A stretch of DNA of 64,000 nt from Eukaryota sp. TZLM1-RC. Its lineage: Eukaryota; Metamonada: BaSk clade. The notes under the pieces are model-generated. The model had not been told where the DNA came from, made no database searches, and was given only the letters and a program-made list of their open reading frames with translations. Below, piece by piece: positions 61,164-64,000 of this stretch. The translations under genes and the position numbers were made by a program. The DNA is taken from positions 3,348,001 through 3,412,000 of the forward strand of contig JAUPSS010000002.1 in assembly GCA_040285825.1 (NCBI GenBank). Direction: 5' to 3'. Within the stretch, counting starts at the first letter, position 1. Every line of letters starts with the position of its first letter.

Positions 61164-62527
61164 TTTTTTTTAAAATTTAATTTTATTCTAAACCTATAAA
61201 TCAACATCTAAAAAATCCATCTCTCCCAAAACAAAAACACTAGATGCAACTCTCTCATAGTGAGATCCAAGAGAAAGCAAAGCATCAGAAACCATCTTCA
61301 ACATCCCCTTAAAAATAGAAAATACAATTCTATTTTTGCCAAAACAATCTGTTGAAATTTCTGCCAGTTCTTCTCTTTACAATCATTTCAAAATCATCCA
61401 AAAAACGTAAAGCAGTTGGTGCAAGTGAACCAAAAAGGGAAAATACAAATGGATACAAATTGTATTTTGCATGCTGTAGACTGGCCAATTTGGACAAAGG
61501 TTCATTGTATTTTTTGAATTTAAAATTTTCAGCATTTGAAAGGGGATTATGAATTTCAGAATTAACAAGCCTTTCATTTGAGGCATTACAAGGATCAACA
61601 GACATTACATCCAATAAAATGAAGCTTCCATCTAATCCAGGTAATATGACATCACCTCTATTATTCTTATGAAAATCATTTTCAGCATCAAACAGATTTG
61701 ACAACAGAGGTTCCAAGAAGGATTCAATTCTATGAAATTTACACATACAATATAACTGGTCTCTTACAGCATCATGAACCTTGCTTCTAAAAGTAATAAA
61801 ATGTTTACAATTTAACAAATGAGTAGTTGTAATTTCTCGAGAACATTTACAAATTAAATTATGAGGTAAATTATCAGGCCAGATAAAGGAACGAAATCTC
61901 ATATTCAGAGTCCAAGCAGAATCGGATAAGAGAGTACCATAAACTTGTGGAATTGTTGTTACTAAGGCAGAAGAAGTACTGTCACATATATCTTGTAAAA
62001 GATTTGCAAAAGCGGGATTCTTTTTCTTGGCCAAGCCAAGTCTAACATCAAAATCCAAGCTTTCAAAAATCTTTGACAATTTTTGTTGAAGCTTTTTACA
62101 GCAAAACTGTAAATTAAATAGAGATCGGTTTGGAATTTCTTGAATTGATTGAGGAAAACATTTGGTCCAAATTTGTGGCGGTAATTTTTCAAGTTCACAA
62201 GCTAACTCATACAAATAGGGACTACAATTGGGGACTAACAGATAGAATCATCAGGAAATCTACGAGAAAATTCATAAATAAAATTTTGCCACCACCCAAG
62301 AATGCTGATTGACACAAAATTGAAGATTTAGTAAAACCAATACCACCCAAATTTGCTGAAGAAAATAAATGGCTTTTCAACATTCCTGGTTCTACATCCA
62401 ATAAATCAGCAAAAAATTCTGTTCTCAATGAATTAAAAGAACGACAAAAATCTAATGCTATGGAAGGAGCACAAGATCTCAAAATGTGGGTTATTCTCCC
62501 AGTGTAGCAAATTTTAAGCATGAAAAA
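61164..62527 (-). pseudogene. Family B linker, CCHC finger and RLE domain, frameshifted
   Basis: Continues the B1 protein after the TAA: FFMLKICYTGRITHILRSC, SIALDFCRSFNSLRTEFF, GGIGFTKSSILCQSAF. One missing base in GGGK (near 62285) shifts the frame. The next part (61330-62214) has LDFDVRLGLAKKKNPAF, the CCHC finger CKCSREITTTHLLNC, RLE motifs RGDVILPGLDG, LLDVMSVDPC and FKKYNEPL, and ends early because of one extra A in RLFWQK (near 61337). The natural 3' end and A-rich tail follow. Confidence 0.88.
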
Positions 62528-64000
62528 TTAAATATGCTTTTCTATATCTAAAGAAGAAATTGAATCAAGTTCAATTTTCATTTTTTCCATAATAACTTGC
62601 AATTCATTCTGAATTTGAGGCACATTTCCTAACCAACAACCAAGGAACTTAAAAGCATCACTACTATAATTAGTAAAAGGGACAATAGAATCGTTTATCA
62701 CGAGGTCTTGAGCAGAAGAGCCAATCAGAAGGCATTTGCTGGCATTAAGATGAAGCCCAATATTTTCATATGAATCGGCAATTTCTTGAGCAACCAATTC
62801 TAGTAAATCAAATGAACCAATCAAGGATATATCATCCATATAAGCAACTATTTTTATAGAAGGGTATTTTTGCTTAATGATATTTAAAGTTTTGTGAATA
62901 GCTAAACAAAACAATAATGGACCTAAAGGATCACCTTGCTTCACTCCAGAAGATGATTTAAGACCAAATGAATTAAAAATTAAATCTGATTCTTTCCCAT
63001 AAAAATGGTAGAAAAAACTCGATAGCTCAGGAAAATCAGATTTAATAACTTCAAAAATTGCATCTCGCTTTACAGAATTAAAAGCATTTTTAAAGTCGAG
63101 ATTAAAAATAAAATTATTTTCATCTGCATTAAAAAAGGTATCAGAGGCAATAGCAGCAACAGAAGCACCATCAATTGTTTTGATTCCAAATTGATGAGGA
63201 TTCAAAAATGTAGAAGCTTTGTCTTTGACACGATCGAAGACAATTGATGCTAGCAAACGAGAAAGAGATTCATCAACAGCAATTGGGCGTATTCCATCAG
63301 GTTTGATTCCGTTTCCAGGCTTTACTAAAGCAATCAGACGTGCTGCGAGTAATTCAAATGGAGGATTAATTTTCAAAACAATCAATTGTTGAAAATAGTG
63401 GGCTAGATCATCAGCAATTTCGGGAGCACTGGAACACGCTATTTTTAACAGATCAAAAGAAATTCCAGATGGGCCTGCTGCTTTCCCCTTTGGCAATTTT
63501 TGAATAGGTTTAAAAACTTCAATTGCAGTAATAGGATTTTCAATCCAAAAAGGACACACTTCAGGCTTGCTGCACTTGAAATTTTCTTGAGGATGCAACT
63601 TTTGAAGTTTTTCAAGGGTATCAGAGTTTGCATCAGCCAAAGAAGAGGAAAACAAAGACTGCTTTGCGGCACCATAACGACCACGTAAGCACAATTTACG
63701 GCAAATTTTTGATTTTACAATTTTTCTATTTCCAAATTTTTTCTTAAAACAATTTTTGTTTTTTCTAGCAAAATATTTCCAGAAGGATGAAATATTCCAC
63801 TTATTATTTTTCAATTCAGAAGTAAAATTTCTCATTTCCATTGAGAAGGGGATTGTGCTGGCGGGACTTATTTCTACTGGGATCCGGATCGGGGGTCTTA
63901 CGGTATCAACGGCTTTACAATTCGTACAAAACAGAAGTTTTCGACCATTTCTTGAATCTGCAACATCTTTTTTGCAAAATGGACAACAAAAATTACTGTT
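62528..64000 (-). CDS. Family B N-terminal zinc ribbon and reverse transcriptase (partial at window edge)
   Basis: Open for 491 codons to the window edge. Starts within a CX2C...CX2C ribbon (CPFCKKD, CTNCKAV) followed by PPIRIPVEISPAST. A basic stretch comes next, then the RT: LPKGKAAGPSGISFDLL, RLIALVKPGNGIK, GIRPIAVDESLSRLLASIVF, FNLDFKNAFNSVKRD (catalytic Asp), SSGVKQGDPLGPLLF and YMDDISLIG. It ends with TAA at 62528-62530 after LDIEKHI. Relatives read straight through this point in the same frame, so this is a nonsense change. All RT catalytic residues are intact. Confidence 0.9.
   Translation of the reverse strand, partial: NSNFCCPFCKKDVADSRNGRKLLFCTNCKAVDTVRPPIRIPVEISPASTIPFSMEMRNFTSELKNNKWNISSFWKYFARKNKNCFKKKFGNRKIVKSKICRKLCLRGRYGAAKQSLFSSSLADANSDTLEKLQKLHPQENFKCSKPEVCPFWIENPITAIEVFKPIQKLPKGKAAGPSGISFDLLKIACSSAPEIADDLAHYFQQLIVLKINPPFELLAARLIALVKPGNGIKPDGIRPIAVDESLSRLLASIVFDRVKDKASTFLNPHQFGIKTIDGASVAAIASDTFFNADENNFIFNLDFKNAFNSVKRDAIFEVIKSDFPELSSFFYHFYGKESDLIFNSFGLKSSSGVKQGDPLGPLLFCLAIHKTLNIIKQKYPSIKIVAYMDDISLIGSFDLLELVAQEIADSYENIGLHLNASKCLLIGSSAQDLVINDSIVPFTNYSSDAFKFLGCWLGNVPQIQNELQVIMEKMKIELDSISSLDIEKHI

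Larger units (their letters stand above)
61164..64000 (-). mobile_element. Family B non-LTR retrotransposon B1, nearly full length, 5' end outside window
   Basis: Runs from the N-terminal zinc ribbon at the window edge to the 3' tail at 61164. The coding region is in one frame down to a TAA at 62528, then shifts twice. It is the reference copy for family B in this window. Confidence 0.9.

Noticed and set aside
1-64000. Altered genetic code to explain the many in-frame stops
   Set aside because: The condensin-like gene ends in TGA, IFT57 and TBCA in TAA and the FERM gene in TAG, each at the right family length. The stops in the elements sit among frameshifts typical of decay.

Overview
This is nuclear DNA of a single-celled, flagellated eukaryote. 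Four cellular genes can be read: a condensin-II G2-like HEAT protein, the ciliary transport subunit IFT57, tubulin cofactor A and a talin-type FERM/coiled-coil protein. All four are uninterrupted, so the genome is intron-poor. TGA, TAA and TAG each end at least one of them, so the stop codons are standard. The sequence is AT-rich. I cannot name the species.

The host genes sit in an island at about 12.7-27.5 kb: the condensin gene on +, then IFT57, TBCA and the FERM gene on -. Nearly everything else is transposable elements nested in one another. Two are Ty3/gypsy-type LTR elements: a decayed copy at 1-6880 (-) and a young, nearly intact copy at 44285-51354 (+), with 79-bp LTRs, a 4-bp target duplication and a chromodomain-like integrase tail. 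At least five families of non-LTR element carry a restriction-like endonuclease (RLE). I call them A to E. Their proteins run zinc finger, reverse transcriptase (RT) with a YMDD or YLDD box, CCHC finger, RLE domain with an R-x-D...D...K-x-x-K-Y pattern. Most copies are 5'-truncated and broken. Several keep target-site duplications: A1 at 7878-8800, A2 at 11890-12515, D2 at 9460-11768 and E at 34994-36479.

The most unusual structure is a tandem array on the minus strand, 36697-44284 plus 51355-56733. It holds 17 units of about 746 bp, each carrying only the CCHC finger and RLE domain of family A, mostly with an open frame. The young LTR element landed inside unit 8. Removing it and one copy of its 4-bp duplication restores exactly 746 bp. 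The same 5' end seen in every unit also begins two dispersed single copies (7878-8800 and 60249-61163), one with its own target-site duplication. A dimer at 27541-28935 on the other strand shares a private stop codon with unit 16. Family A therefore looks like a short, RLE-only mobile unit with a fixed 5' end that also expanded into a satellite.

Other relics sit between the host genes: a broken Fanzor (eukaryotic TnpB-like nuclease) just upstream of IFT57, and a hAT transposase C-terminus between the condensin gene and IFT57. The right end (56.7-64 kb, -) holds a more GC-rich RLE element (family C, long open frame with C2H2 fingers) inside fragments of family B, and a nearly full-length but broken family B element running off the window edge.
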